NCBI GenBank assembly: GCA_965277415.1
Contig: CBDICS010000058.1
Location: 76,381 to 140,380 of the forward strand
Source: JAHDHW01 sp965277415
GTDB lineage: Bacteria > Bacteroidota > Bacteroidia > Chitinophagales > Saprospiraceae
Direction of reading: 5' to 3'
DNA: 64,000 nt
Shown: positions 44,931 to 53,992 of the stretch, in pieces
How the letters are laid out: each line of letters begins with the position of its first letter
How positions within the stretch are numbered: the stretch's first letter is position 1
The notes under the pieces: generated by a model
Seen by the model: only the letters and a program-made list of their open reading frames with translations
Told to the model about the DNA's origin: nothing
Database searches by the model: none
Translations under genes and position numbers: made by a program

Positions 44931-46271
44931 ATGTTTGATAGTTTAAATGAAAAGTTAGAAGGTGCCTTTAAAACCTTAAAAGGCCAAGGTAAATTAACGG
45001 AGATTAATGTAGCTCAATCAATTAAAGAAATTCGACGAGCCTTAGTTGCAGCAGATGTAAACTATAAAATCGCTAAAGAATTTACAGATAAGATTAAGGA
45101 TCAGGCACTGGGGACTAAAAATGTATTAAATGCCGTAAAACCCGGAGAATTGATGATCAAAATCGTCATGGACGAATTGGTTGATCTAATGGGAGGTGCA
45201 TCAGTTGGAATTAATATAAAAGGAAGCCCTGCTGTCATATTAGTTGCGGGACTTCAAGGATCGGGTAAAACTACTTTTTCTGGAAAATTGGCTTATCACT
45301 TAAAAGGAAAAAGAAATAAGAAACCATTATTAGTAGCTTGTGATGTCTATCGTCCTGCTGCGATTGATCAGTTGACTGTTCTTGGTGAGCAGATCAATGT
45401 TGATATTTATAAAGAACCTGAAAACAAAAACCCTGTTGAAATTGCTGGAAATGCGATACTACATGCCAAAACAAATGGACATGATGTAGTGATTGTCGAT
45501 ACGGCGGGGCGACTTTCCATTGATGAGGAAATGATGAAGGAAATTGAAAATATTAAAGAAGCGATTACGCCTAATGAAACGCTTTTTGTAGTAGATTCGA
45601 TGACAGGGCAAGATGCTGTCAATACTGCTGCTAATTTCAATGAACGATTGGATTATGATGGTGTCGTATTAACCAAACTTGATGGTGATACTCGTGGTGG
45701 TGCAGCTTTGACCGTAAAGTATACGGTTGGGAAACCCATCAAATTTGTCAGTATGGGTGAAAAGATGGATACACTGGATGTATTCCATCCCGATCGAATG
45801 GCACAGCGTATTCTTGGTATGGGGGACATTGTCTCATTTGTAGAAAAAGCTCAGGAACAGTTTGATGAAAAAGAAGCAAAAAGAATTGAGAAGAAGATCA
45901 AACGTAATAAATTTGACTTCAATGATTTCTTAAGTCAACTCAATCAGATTCGAAAAATGGGCGATATCAAAAGCCTGATGAATATGATTCCTGGAATGAG
46001 CAAAATGACTAAAGATATTGATATTGATGATTCTGCTTTTGCAAAAGTCGAGTCTATCATTTTTTCAATGACTCCAGAAGAAAGAGATAATCCGGAAGTG
46101 CTTAATATGAGTCGAAAACGTAGAATTGCTGCTGGTTGTGGTAAAGGTATCCATGAAATCAACCAGTTTATCAAGCAGTTTGAGCAAATGAGAAAAATGA
46201 TGCATAAGCTTTCGAATAATAAAGGCTTTGGCAATATGATGGGAGGAATGCCAGGCATGAAAAAAAGGTAG
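44931..46271 (+). CDS. ffh: Signal recognition particle protein Ffh
   Basis: The 446-residue GTPase has the SRP54 N domain (residues 1-90). The G domain carries G-L-Q-G-S-G-K-T-T (G1, near 107), D-T-A-G-R-L (G3) and T-K-L-D-G-D-T-R-G-G-A. The Met-rich M domain from about 325 binds 4.5S RNA and signal peptides (M-N-M-I-P-G-M-S-K-M, M-M-H-K-L, M-M-G-G-M-P-G-M). It targets nascent membrane proteins to FtsY and SecYEG or YidC. Length and motifs are normal. It stands alone, with no rpsP or similar partner beside it. Confidence 0.98.
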   Translation: MFDSLNEKLEGAFKTLKGQGKLTEINVAQSIKEIRRALVAADVNYKIAKEFTDKIKDQALGTKNVLNAVKPGELMIKIVMDELVDLMGGASVGINIKGSPAVILVAGLQGSGKTTFSGKLAYHLKGKRNKKPLLVACDVYRPAAIDQLTVLGEQINVDIYKEPENKNPVEIAGNAILHAKTNGHDVVIVDTAGRLSIDEEMMKEIENIKEAITPNETLFVVDSMTGQDAVNTAANFNERLDYDGVVLTKLDGDTRGGAALTVKYTVGKPIKFVSMGEKMDTLDVFHPDRMAQRILGMGDIVSFVEKAQEQFDEKEAKRIEKKIKRNKFDFNDFLSQLNQIRKMGDIKSLMNMIPGMSKMTKDIDIDDSAFAKVESIIFSMTPEERDNPEVLNMSRKRRIAAGCGKGIHEINQFIKQFEQMRKMMHKLSNNKGFGNMMGGMPGMKKR

Positions 46272-46639
46272 TTTTCTTTTACTTCGCTATGCTAATCTTG
46301 GACACGAAAACCACAGACAAAACCCAATACTCTTACGGTTGAGGTAATGTATCTTTTTATAGATTCTTCATTATTGTTAATGTAGTTTTATGTAGAATAA
46401 AACTGCATTTGAATCGTTCAAAACAATAGGACTTATTCCAGCGTTTTAATAAACATTTTTTGAACAATTTCAATTTATAATTCGAGGTGATTCACATTTC
46501 GAACATTTTATATAAAGCCGAGCTTTTTAAATTTAATTTCCTTCTCTTGAAGGCTTAAAACAAATCAAACTAAAACACAATATTCATGTCTTTGACATTC
46601 CGTATAAACAATAATTTTTAAACAAAACTAAACCCTGTC
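46272..46639. other. Intergenic region between ffh and the M16 gene
   Basis: No gene is seen. A stem AATG.AGTTTTAT / ATAAAACT.CATT at 46379-46409 with a GTAGA loop could terminate ffh transcription about 110 bp after the stop. Confidence 0.5.
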
Positions 46640-48862
46640 ATGAAGAATATTTTCAAATTCCTCATTCTATTATTTATTTCGACAAGTGTTTTCTTTGCTT
46701 GTACATCTAAGACTACAGCACTTCAAGAGTCTAAAACAGCAAAAGAAGAAGTGGTTGAAGCCGTAGAAGAAGCAATGGTTGAAGTAGAAGAAGCCGTTGA
46801 AATGGAAGAATCGGTTCCACCACCACCACCACCTCCACCTCCTCCTCCAAAGATGAAACCGATTCCAGTAGACCCTGATATTAAAACAGGACAATTAGCC
46901 AATGGAATTAAATACATCATTCGAAAAAATTCAAAACCTGAAAATCGTGCTGAGCTGCGCCTTACTTTAAATGCAGGAGCGATGCAGGAAGATGATGATC
47001 AACAAGGTTTAGCGCATTTCGTTGAACATATGGCATTTAATGGATCAAAGAATTTTGCAAAGAGCGAATTGGTCGATTTTCTAGAATCTATTGGAACAAA
47101 ATTCGGTCCTGACCTTAATGCATATACTAGTTTTGATGAAACAGTTTATATGCTTCAGGTGCGAACAGATAGTACAGAATTATTGGAAAAAGGATTACTT
47201 GTTTTAGAAGACTGGGCTGGAGGAATAACTTTCGAGAATGAGGAAATTGACAAAGAAAGAGGTGTAGTTGAATCAGAATGGAGAACTCGATTAAGTGCCA
47301 ATCAAAGGATGTTTAATGAATACCTGCCAGTTATGTACTTTGGGTCAAGATATGCAGAGCGCTTGCCTATTGGGAAACCAGAAATTATCCGTAAAGCTCC
47401 TTACGAAACAGTAAAAAGATTTTACAAAGATTGGTATCGACCAGACCTTATGGGGGTAATTGTAGTTGGAGATATTGATGTGAATAAAATGGAAAAAGAA
47501 ATTCAAGCGCGTTTTGGAAAACTAAAAAATCCTTCTAATCCTCGTGAACGCGAATATTATGAAGTTCCAAAACATAAAGAAACCTTCGTTTCTGTCATAC
47601 AAGACAAAGAAGCTGCTTTTACTAATGTTCAATTGATGTATAAGCATGATCACGTTCCTGTAAAAACAATGAATGATTACCGACAAAATATTGTCAGAAG
47701 ACTTTATAATAATATGCTTGGAGCGCGTCTAGATGAATTGGGACAAAGTGCTGATCCTCCTTTCAATTTTGCTTATACTGGTTATTCTCGGGATTTAGGA
47801 GATATTGACACCTATTCTTCTTATGCCATGGTTCCTGAAGGTGGCGGCACCAGAGGGCTTTCTGTCCTTCTTGAAGAAAATGAAAGAGTTCTACGTCATG
47901 GTTTTACTCAAGGAGAGTTAGAGCGACAAAAAACAGAAATCCTTACCAATATGCAGCGCGCACTAAAAGAAAAGGATAAAACAGACTCTCGTCGTTTTGC
48001 TTCTCGATATGTAGCACATTTTGTAGATGGAATTGCTATTCCGGGTATTGAAGATGAAGTTGATTTTTATAAACTTCTATTACCTAGTATTCAACTTTCT
48101 GAAATAAATGCCTTAGCTAAAAAGTGGATTACTGAAGAGAACAGAGTTGTTGTGATCACTGGTCCGGAAAAAACAGGTGTTCCTTTTCCTTCTGAAGAGG
48201 ATGTCTTCGCTATTCTTGAAAGTGTAAGTAAGAAAGATATTAAACCATATGTCGATAATGTTTCTGATGAACCATTAATGGCTGTCATTCCAAGTCCTGC
48301 TCCTATCAAAGAAGAGAAAAAATTAGATAATATTGGTGTTACTGAATTAACACTTGCCAATGGATTAAAAGTAGTTTTAAAACCAACAGATTTTAAAAAT
48401 GATGAAATCCTAGTTAGCGGTTATAGCCCTGGAGGTTCTTCCCTATATGGAGATGAAGATTATCCAAATGCAAGTAATGCTGCCAGAATTGTAGATAATT
48501 CGGGAATTGCTACATTTGATGCCCCTCAGCTTCAAAAGAAATTGACTGGAAAGACCTTACGTATTTCTCCATATATCAGTGAGTTATATGAAGGGTTCAA
48601 TGGATCTGTTTCTCCTGATGATCTTGAAACTTTATTACAATTGGTTCATTTGTATTTTACAAAACCAAGAAAAGACGAAGCAGCATTGCAATCATATATT
48701 GCCAAGCAGAGTTCTATTTTTAAAAATATAATGGCAAATCCTGATTATTGGTTTTCTGATCAAGTTGCAAAGATTTCTTATAATAATCATGCAAGACGGG
48801 GTTTCCCAACTGAAGGTCAACTAAAAGCAATTGACTTGGATCGTGCTTTTGAAAATTTATAA
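46640..48862 (+). CDS. M16 peptidase lipoprotein, N-terminal 3/4 (frameshifted)
   Basis: The 740-codon frame encodes a lipoprotein (V-F-F-A-C, Cys 21), a Glu-rich then eleven-Pro linker, and an M16 (insulinase/PqqL-like) peptidase. The inverted zinc motif is H-F-V-E-H (in G-L-A-H-F-V-E-H-M-A-F-N-G-S) with the distal E-K-E-R-G-V-V-E-S-E-W. It runs through the first catalytic and inactive domains and into the third. The stop at 48862 is caused by one extra A in AAAA at 48852-48855. Removing it gives A-F-E-I-Y-N-E-R-F-A-D and joins the next frame, for a normal total of 979 residues. Confidence 0.9.
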   Translation: MKNIFKFLILLFISTSVFFACTSKTTALQESKTAKEEVVEAVEEAMVEVEEAVEMEESVPPPPPPPPPPPKMKPIPVDPDIKTGQLANGIKYIIRKNSKPENRAELRLTLNAGAMQEDDDQQGLAHFVEHMAFNGSKNFAKSELVDFLESIGTKFGPDLNAYTSFDETVYMLQVRTDSTELLEKGLLVLEDWAGGITFENEEIDKERGVVESEWRTRLSANQRMFNEYLPVMYFGSRYAERLPIGKPEIIRKAPYETVKRFYKDWYRPDLMGVIVVGDIDVNKMEKEIQARFGKLKNPSNPREREYYEVPKHKETFVSVIQDKEAAFTNVQLMYKHDHVPVKTMNDYRQNIVRRLYNNMLGARLDELGQSADPPFNFAYTGYSRDLGDIDTYSSYAMVPEGGGTRGLSVLLEENERVLRHGFTQGELERQKTEILTNMQRALKEKDKTDSRRFASRYVAHFVDGIAIPGIEDEVDFYKLLLPSIQLSEINALAKKWITEENRVVVITGPEKTGVPFPSEEDVFAILESVSKKDIKPYVDNVSDEPLMAVIPSPAPIKEEKKLDNIGVTELTLANGLKVVLKPTDFKNDEILVSGYSPGGSSLYGDEDYPNASNAARIVDNSGIATFDAPQLQKKLTGKTLRISPYISELYEGFNGSVSPDDLETLLQLVHLYFTKPRKDEAALQSYIAKQSSIFKNIMANPDYWFSDQVAKISYNNHARRGFPTEGQLKAIDLDRAFENL

Positions 48863-49580
48863 TGAAAGATTTGCTGATGCAAGTGATTTCACTTTCCTTT
48901 TTGTTGGAAATTTTGATGTAAAAAAGATTCAGCCTTTATTGGCTACCTATCTTGGTTCTTTACCAGCGCTTAGTCGTGACGAAAAGTTCAAAGATGTCGG
49001 AGCGGATTATCTTCCTGGTAGCATTACTAAAAAACTGACTAAAGGTGAAGCGCCAAAAGCATTGGTAAACATTATCTATCATGGAGATTTTAAATGGGAT
49101 CCAAACAACCGTTATAATTTTACTTCAATGATCGATGTATTGCGGATCAAAATGAGGGAATCAATGAGAGAGGATAAAGGTGGCGTATATGGTGTAAGCG
49201 TCAGAGGTAATGTTTCTCAATATCCTTCTTCAGAATATTCCATTACCATATCTTTTAATGCCGATCCTCCAATGGTAGACGAGTTGATAAAAACTGCAAA
49301 AGCAGATATTCAATATGCTCGAAAGAATGGAGCAGGTGAAAAGGAGTTGACTAAGGTAAAAGAAACACAACGTCAAGGTAGAATCAAAGACCTTAAGGAA
49401 AACAGATTCTGGAGCAGAAGTCTTCGATATGCATATCAGAATGGAGTTGATCCTGCTGGTATTCAATTTGAAGATTATGAAAAATACATTGATGGATTGA
49501 ATTCAAATGATGTCCAAAAAGCAGCTAATGCATACTTCGATGCGAATAATGTTATTCAAGTGACGATGATGCCCGGCTGA
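48831..49580 (+). CDS. M16 peptidase, C-terminal 1/4 (frameshifted)
   Basis: This frame is the end of the gene starting at 46640. Useful homology begins at about 48856 with I-Y-N-E-R-F-A-D-A-S-D-F-T-F-L-F-V-G-N-F-D, the usual start of the last M16 half-domain, and ends at 49580. The apparent TTG start at 48831 is an artefact of the shifted frame. If the frameshift is genuine, the N-terminal product still has its zinc site but loses the fourth domain, which normally closes the chamber. Confidence 0.85.
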   Translation: MTWIVLLKIYNERFADASDFTFLFVGNFDVKKIQPLLATYLGSLPALSRDEKFKDVGADYLPGSITKKLTKGEAPKALVNIIYHGDFKWDPNNRYNFTSMIDVLRIKMRESMREDKGGVYGVSVRGNVSQYPSSEYSITISFNADPPMVDELIKTAKADIQYARKNGAGEKELTKVKETQRQGRIKDLKENRFWSRSLRYAYQNGVDPAGIQFEDYEKYIDGLNSNDVQKAANAYFDANNVIQVTMMPG

Positions 49581-49603
49581 AGGAAAAGAAAATTAAATTG
49601 ATT

Positions 49604-49645
49604 ATTAGTCATTGATCATTAAGTAGTTAATGATCAATGACTAAT
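49604..49645. terminator. Bidirectional terminator, 19-bp perfect stem
   Basis: Positions 49604-49622 and 49627-49645 are perfect inverted repeats around a GTAG tetraloop. It lies between the converging M16 and TRIC genes and has T-rich sequence on the right. Confidence 0.85.
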
Positions 49646-49648
49646 CTT

Positions 49649-50248
49649 TTAACCTCTTGGCAGACTCAGTCCCTTCTTAACCGCCAAACTTCTTATCCCT
49701 ATTACAATCATCACCGTAATAAAGACAACATAGTCTTCTCTTAATCCTGTTTTCAAAATTAACAGATAACTCAAACCTCCAATAATACAGGCAGTAGCAT
49801 AGATTTCTTTTCTAAATAGTAATGGGATTTCATTTGACAAGACATCACGTAATACACCTCCAAAAACCGCTGACACCGTTCCCATCATAATCGCAATTAC
49901 CGGAGAAAGGCCAATAGCAACAGTTGCTTTTAAACCTAAAATTGTAAATAAGCCAATTCCAATCGTATCAAACAGGAACATGGTTTTTCTTAATCTTTGA
50001 ATGTATTTTTTAAAAAAATAACTCACGGGAATAGCTGATCCAATGACGATTAAATAATTTAAATCCTTCATCCATCCAACTGGCGTATTGCCAATCAATA
50101 AATCTCGGACTGTTCCACCTCCTACCGCAGTAACAAATGCCAAAACAACCGCTCCAAAAATATCAAATCGTTTTTCGGCAGCAGCTAATGTCCCACTAAT
50201 CGCAAAAACAAAAGTTCCAATTAGGTCAAGGGTATAGATAAGATTCAT
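49649..50248 (-). CDS. TRIC-type (UPF0126) cation channel family protein
   Basis: The 199-residue protein has about seven hydrophobic segments in two similar halves, as in the prokaryotic trimeric intracellular cation channel family. Signatures are D-L-I-G-T-F-V-F-A-I-S-G, V-G-G-G-T-V-R-D-L-L-I-G and, in the second half, F-G-G-V-L-R-D-V-L. The paired G-G-x-x-R-D motifs line the pore. It is an inner-membrane K+/cation channel by family. It has a good promoter at 50298-50328. Confidence 0.92.
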   Translation of the reverse strand: MNLIYTLDLIGTFVFAISGTLAAAEKRFDIFGAVVLAFVTAVGGGTVRDLLIGNTPVGWMKDLNYLIVIGSAIPVSYFFKKYIQRLRKTMFLFDTIGIGLFTILGLKATVAIGLSPVIAIMMGTVSAVFGGVLRDVLSNEIPLLFRKEIYATACIIGGLSYLLILKTGLREDYVVFITVMIVIGIRSLAVKKGLSLPRG

Positions 50249-50297
50249 AAATTATTTTGATTTACATATCAATTTGCTAATTTACATAGTACCTATT

Positions 50298-50328
50298 CAA
50301 AGGTACAAGGACAAGGCCTATTTTACAA
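50298..50328 (-). promoter_or_regulatory. Bacteroidota-type promoter of the TRIC gene
   Basis: On the minus strand TTG (50326-50328) is followed after 20 bp by TACCTTTG (50298-50305), a fit to TTG-N19-21-TAnnTTTG. It starts about 50 bp before the ATG at 50248. Confidence 0.65.
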
Positions 50329-50349
50329 TGGCCTAAAATAAATAAAAAA

Positions 50350-50820
50350 ATGAAGTCGCTTTCTTCAGCTTTGGTAATTCTTATTTTCATCAGTCTATTA
50401 GGAAGTTGTAATACTAGTAGTAAAACGATTTCGACGGATCTATATTCAAACTTAGGTGACCGTATCCAAAACTTTGTTTCTTGTCATAACAATAGAGATT
50501 TAGACTGCCTTTTGGACTTATATCATGAGGATTATGCCAGTTTTTCTCCGATCAATCGACCAATAAGTATTTCCACTTTTATAAAAAACAATTTAGCCAA
50601 TCTCGACAAAAACAATTTTGAAGTGAGCATTCAAATTAAGGAAATTGAAACGGGGGAATCACAAGCATTCATTGCAATGGACTGGCAACTCCGAACAAAA
50701 GGCAATCCCAAAGCTGATGATCCTTTTGCCAATGTCCAGCGATTAGATATTTGGAAAAAAGATACTTCTGAAAAATGGCGTATTTATAGAACTATTATTT
50801 ATAGTGAGCGTACTTTTTAA
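50350..50820 (+). CDS. NTF2-like (DUF4440/SnoaL-type) lipoprotein
   Basis: The 156-residue protein has a lipobox (L-G-S-C, Cys 20). A cone-shaped NTF2-like domain follows: F-V-S-C-H-N-N-R-D-L-D-C-L-L-D-L-Y-H-E-D-Y-A-S-F and the closing W-R-I-Y-R-T-I-I-Y-S. Such domains bind or process small molecules, but no catalytic residues can be assigned. It is divergent from the TRIC gene. Confidence 0.82.
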   Translation: MKSLSSALVILIFISLLGSCNTSSKTISTDLYSNLGDRIQNFVSCHNNRDLDCLLDLYHEDYASFSPINRPISISTFIKNNLANLDKNNFEVSIQIKEIETGESQAFIAMDWQLRTKGNPKADDPFANVQRLDIWKKDTSEKWRIYRTIIYSERTF

Positions 50821-50944
50821 GGACATGGCGCTCGTTTTAGGACACAGTGCGCACTGGGGAAACACGGAGATCACAAAGTATTGATATTTTTAAAAATGTA
50901 TTAACTTGTGTGAAATATAATTCATACTCATTTAAATTTATCAT

Positions 50945-52738
50945 ATGCAATTTCCGTTTTTAGCTTTTAATAAAAAAACTTGCCTTCAAACTAGTTTTCT
51001 ATCATTGATAGCTTTTCTTTTTTCTTTCCAAGTCCTCGTAGGTCAAAATTCACATGGTGAAAAATTACATCAGCTTATAGATGAAGAATGGAGTTTTCGA
51101 ATGAAAATGAACCCCGGGTTGGCCACCTCATTAGGAGAAGAAATAAAAGGTGAAGTCAAAGCAATGCCCACGATTGAAAAAGAAAAAAAGAAAGCCGCCT
51201 TTTGGCGTAATATAATAGACAAACTGGATTATATCAAGCTGGATTCTTTAAGTAAAAAAGATCAAACTAACTATAAGATATTTCGCTTCATTCTTGAAAA
51301 TGATGTTCGTCAAATCGCCATGGAAGCTTATCTAGTTCCCATTCAATCTGATGGTGGTTTTCACATCGACTATATCTATATGGTGAATGGGTATCGGTTT
51401 AATGAAACGAAGGACTATTCAAAATATATTTCTAAATTAAAAGAATTTAAAGGAATAGCAGCAGATAATATTGAAGTAATGCGTATTGGATTAGAGAAAG
51501 GGTTCACCATGCCTCAAATTGTTTTAGAAAACTATGAATCCAGTATGGACGTTCATGTAGTTGATAATCCAGAACAAAGTTTTTTCTACAAAGCTTTCCA
51601 AACCAGACCACAAGGTGTCGATGAAGGTGATTGGGAAGAATTACAATTCAGTGCAAAAGAAGCTATTCAAAAGAGCATCATTCCCGGTTATAAAATGTTC
51701 AGTGATTTTATTAAAAATGAGTATCGTCCAAAAGCACGAAAAACATTAGGGGCCTCTCAGTTACCAAATGGCAAATCGTATTATCAGCAACAAGTAGATT
51801 ATTATACCACCCTAAACATGACTGCTGATGAAGTCCATCAAATCGGAATAAAGGAAGTTTCCAGAATTCGGAAACAGATGCAGGATATCATCAAAGAACT
51901 TGAGTTTGAAGGTAGTTTTGAAGATTTTTTGCAGTTCCTTAGAACAGATGCTCAATTTTACTGCGATACACCAAAATGCTTACTTAAAGAAGCTGCATAC
52001 TTGTCTAAGAAAATAGATGGACTTTTACCTAATGCGTTTAAAAAACTTCCTCGCCTACCCTATGGCGTCCAACCTGTACCTGATGCTATTGCACCAAAAT
52101 ACACCACTGGACGATACATCGAAGGTTCAGCCAAGAATTTTAAAGCTGGAACCTACTGGGTTAATACTTATGATTTAAAAAGCCGCCCCTTATATGTTCT
52201 TCCTGCTTTAACCTTGCATGAAGCCGTCCCAGGTCATCATTTACAGATTTCCTTAGCTGCGGAAATTAAAGATCTTCCAAAGTTTAGACAACATACTTAT
52301 CTCAGTTGCTATGGTGAAGGTTGGGCATTATACTGCGAGTATTTGGGAGAGGAATTGGGTATGTACTCCACCCCTTATGAGCGCTTTGGTCGATTGACCT
52401 ATGAGATGTGGCGTGCCTGTCGCTTGGTAGTAGATACCGGAATCCATTCTAAAGGATGGTCCAGAGAAAAAGCATTAAATTACTTATCTACAAATACCGC
52501 GCTTTCTATCCACGAGTGCAATACAGAAATAGATCGTTATATTGGTTGGCCAGGGCAAGCACTTTCTTATAAAATTGGAGAATTGAAAATTAGAGCATTA
52601 AGGAAATTAGCAGAAAATAAGCTAGGGGATAAATTTGACCTTAGAGCTTTTCACGATTTGATATTGTCTCAAGGTTCTGTTCCTTTATTTATACTTGAAG
52701 AAATGGTTAATGATTGGGTCATGACATTCAAAAAATAG
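50945..52738 (+). CDS. DUF885 family metallopeptidase-like secreted protein
   Basis: The 597-residue protein has a hydrophobic N-terminal signal (cut near V-G-Q). The DUF885 core carries the metal motif H-E-A-V-P-G-H-H (in L-T-L-H-E-A-V-P-G-H-H-L-Q) and a downstream G-E-G-W-A-L-Y segment, the set seen in M32-like zinc carboxypeptidases. A late T-G-I-H-S-K-G-W-S motif is also typical. It probably acts in the periplasm on peptides. The next gene starts 18 bp later, suggesting co-transcription. Confidence 0.93.
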   Translation: MQFPFLAFNKKTCLQTSFLSLIAFLFSFQVLVGQNSHGEKLHQLIDEEWSFRMKMNPGLATSLGEEIKGEVKAMPTIEKEKKKAAFWRNIIDKLDYIKLDSLSKKDQTNYKIFRFILENDVRQIAMEAYLVPIQSDGGFHIDYIYMVNGYRFNETKDYSKYISKLKEFKGIAADNIEVMRIGLEKGFTMPQIVLENYESSMDVHVVDNPEQSFFYKAFQTRPQGVDEGDWEELQFSAKEAIQKSIIPGYKMFSDFIKNEYRPKARKTLGASQLPNGKSYYQQQVDYYTTLNMTADEVHQIGIKEVSRIRKQMQDIIKELEFEGSFEDFLQFLRTDAQFYCDTPKCLLKEAAYLSKKIDGLLPNAFKKLPRLPYGVQPVPDAIAPKYTTGRYIEGSAKNFKAGTYWVNTYDLKSRPLYVLPALTLHEAVPGHHLQISLAAEIKDLPKFRQHTYLSCYGEGWALYCEYLGEELGMYSTPYERFGRLTYEMWRACRLVVDTGIHSKGWSREKALNYLSTNTALSIHECNTEIDRYIGWPGQALSYKIGELKIRALRKLAENKLGDKFDLRAFHDLILSQGSVPLFILEEMVNDWVMTFKK

Positions 52739-52756
52739 ATATTTATTGATCAAAAC

Positions 52757-53986
52757 ATGAATCCAGAAATCGTACAATATTTAACTGAATTCCAATTACG
52801 CTCCTTTTATGAATGGTGGCAATTTATTGTGAGCCTTGTAGCCTGCCTTGCTTTGCTATCCATTTGGTGGCATATTGGAAAACGACAGAAAGATCTCGGT
52901 CAGGTTTGGCTAGCACTGTCTCTACTCTGTTGGACTTGTTCGGGTCTGATTGACATTTATTATTCAAACCAAATACAGCAAAAAAGAATAGCCGTCTATC
53001 AAGATATACATCAATTGATCAAGGTAGAAAAACCACCAGAATCTTTGACGGAACAATTAAAGCAACATTATCAGGATAGTTTAATATCCCATTCCGAACA
53101 AACGTTATTTCTAAATGGCTGGCAAAGTATTTTGTCCTTATTCAATAGTTTACTTATTCTACTTGCCCTACCTTGGTTCAGGTATATTCCTGGCAGATTA
53201 GAAGCACTTATCAAATCAAAATACTGGTATTATATCATTGGCTTTCCACTTCTGTTTTCTTTACTGCATACGATTACGGGGATGATAACCGGAAATGATG
53301 AAACCTGGATTAGAGAATCTGATTTATATTATGGGGTTTTCACCCTTGTATTTTTAGGCGCAGTGCTTTGGGAATCCTTTTCAAAACGAAGATTAACCTT
53401 TCTGGCTTGGTTAAGCATCCTTATAATTCTTTTTACATTAATTGCTCAAATATTCAAAATATTCAATTCCAATTTTAATCTTTTCTTTTCAGCGATTTTC
53501 AAAACATCTTTAATCATGTTGTTTTTTGCCTTGGCATTAAGTTGGGTCAAAGAACTCGCTCAAAATATCATTCCTCAAGTTGAAAATCTATTGCTTTCCT
53601 TCAAACGTCAAAAGAATGAAAAAGGTAAGATGGATAACCTCATTACAATCAAAGGATTTCCGGGAAAGGCAGATCGGAAAGTATATTTAAGTCCGGGTAT
53701 GTATGACCTTCTATTTAAATTTGCCCATCGAAAAACTCAAAGCGAACAAGATGATTGGCTGGAGATCAAACCCAAAAACGATATGCGTTCTTCCAAAACC
53801 TATGATATCAATGACTATAATGAAATTCGAAGATTAATCAATGCGATGCTCGACGAGCTTTTTGGCAAAGGAAACTGGACCAAAGAAATACACTTTTTAC
53901 CGCTCAAGGATTGTCTATTTGAAATGTCAGAAAAACGAGAGCGAAAAATTCGGCTCCGAATTCCACTAAAGAACTTATCTTTTTGA
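52757..53986 (+). CDS. Polytopic membrane protein with cytoplasmic C-terminal domain, unknown
   Basis: The 409-residue protein has about seven hydrophobic segments, roughly residues 20-280 (for example V-S-L-V-A-C-L-A-L-L-S-I-W-W and L-F-S-A-I-F-K-T-S-L-I-M-L-F-F-A-L). The last 130 residues are soluble and charged, with L-S-P-G-M-Y-D-L-L-F-K-F-A and Y-N-E-I-R-R-L-I-N-A-M-L-D-E-L-F-G-K. I do not recognise the family. The layout recalls membrane sensors with an output domain. It is downstream of, and probably co-transcribed with, the DUF885 gene. Confidence 0.8.
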   Translation: MNPEIVQYLTEFQLRSFYEWWQFIVSLVACLALLSIWWHIGKRQKDLGQVWLALSLLCWTCSGLIDIYYSNQIQQKRIAVYQDIHQLIKVEKPPESLTEQLKQHYQDSLISHSEQTLFLNGWQSILSLFNSLLILLALPWFRYIPGRLEALIKSKYWYYIIGFPLLFSLLHTITGMITGNDETWIRESDLYYGVFTLVFLGAVLWESFSKRRLTFLAWLSILIILFTLIAQIFKIFNSNFNLFFSAIFKTSLIMLFFALALSWVKELAQNIIPQVENLLLSFKRQKNEKGKMDNLITIKGFPGKADRKVYLSPGMYDLLFKFAHRKTQSEQDDWLEIKPKNDMRSSKTYDINDYNEIRRLINAMLDELFGKGNWTKEIHFLPLKDCLFEMSEKRERKIRLRIPLKNLSF

Positions 53987-53992
53987 ACGACT

